Position numbers and translations under genes: made by a program | Notes under the pieces: model-generated | What the model was told of the DNA's origin: nothing | Seen by the model: only the letters and a program-made list of their open reading frames with translations | The model's database searches: none | Assembly: GCA_028564925.1 (NCBI GenBank) | Contig: CM053034.1 | Coordinates: 93,133,626-93,197,625, forward strand | Reading direction: 5' to 3' | From: Lithobates sylvaticus | Lineage: Eukaryota > Chordata > Amphibia > Anura > Ranidae | DNA: 64,000 nt | In this document: one piece after another, positions 63,633-64,000 of the stretch | Position numbering within the stretch: position 1 is the stretch's first letter | Layout: each line of letters begins with the position of its first letter

Positions 63633-64000
63633 AAAGTTTTGTCTTTAAAAAAACACATTCACACTACACTGACGGCTGCTGCGATAAGCCGGCCATAGCA
63701 GGAACTGGCCAAGATTTGAACCATGCCCGAACATGTACAGGCAGGCTGAATGTAAGTTAACTAAATTATTAACCTCGGCACAACCAGCCTGCCGGACCCC
63801 ACATGCGATTATCACTGGCAGCTGGTATAGCGATAATCATTGTCTTCTCCCAGCGGGGGGGGGGGGGGGGGCATCCTCACGGAGAGAGACTACAATGGCA
63901 TGGTGGGAGGGTATACCACACACCATCAATAAACACATTAACATTCTGTGAGTTGCAGATGTGAAAATATTTTCAGGGATTTACAGAGATCTCAAACATT
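63633..64000. other. Unassigned end of window, with a G run
   Basis: A run of about 15 G lies near 63856. Catgtacaggcaggctgaat and gataatcattgtcttctccc look repeat-like, but no edges are visible. Confidence 0.4.

Overview
The window is vertebrate nuclear DNA, most likely from a frog close to the true frogs. The only host gene I can support is the 3' end of an alpha-adaptin gene (AP-2 complex), best matched to ap2a2, on the minus strand. The frog assignment rests on repeat content recalled from ranid genomes: abundant DIRS-type tyrosine-recombinase retrotransposons, several TTAA-flanked and hAT-type miniature elements, Tc1-like transposons of the fish/frog type, and L1 LINEs. There is no prokaryotic operon, CRISPR array, recognisable rRNA or tRNA gene.

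Layout. Positions 1-9.9 kb are intergenic and rich in repeats: a TTAA miniature element, three small tandem repeats, a truncated hAT transposon with a BED zinc finger, a 110-130 bp minisatellite, and a Tc1-like fossil interrupted by younger elements. Positions 9.9-19.3 kb are one old plus-strand DIRS fossil that has itself received an L1 and three TTAA elements. Positions 19.6-48.7 kb hold the last five recognisable ap2a2 exons, encoding about residues 755-938 in rat alpha-C numbering. Their introns carry hAT and TTAA miniature elements, L1 pieces, two Tc1-like elements and three minus-strand DIRS copies, one nearly full length at 42.8-48.1 kb. From 48.7 kb to the end I see no further exon, although the rest of the gene must lie upstream on the minus strand. 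That stretch holds a probable solo LTR (51.2-52.3 kb), a DIRS remnant, and two long DIRS copies lying end to end (54.0-59.4 and 59.4-63.6 kb).

How it fits together. The exons encode the platform half of the alpha-adaptin appendage domain, which binds endocytic accessory proteins, and the known peptide-contact residues are all kept. Nearly everything else is a layered record of transposition. Several insertions have perfect target duplications, which gives a relative chronology. The most unusual structural signals are the DIRS group (internal complementary regions that spell out the joined ends, two copies abutting without spacer, and a long second open frame in three copies) and a roughly 300 bp module shared by at least three otherwise different families of miniature transposon.
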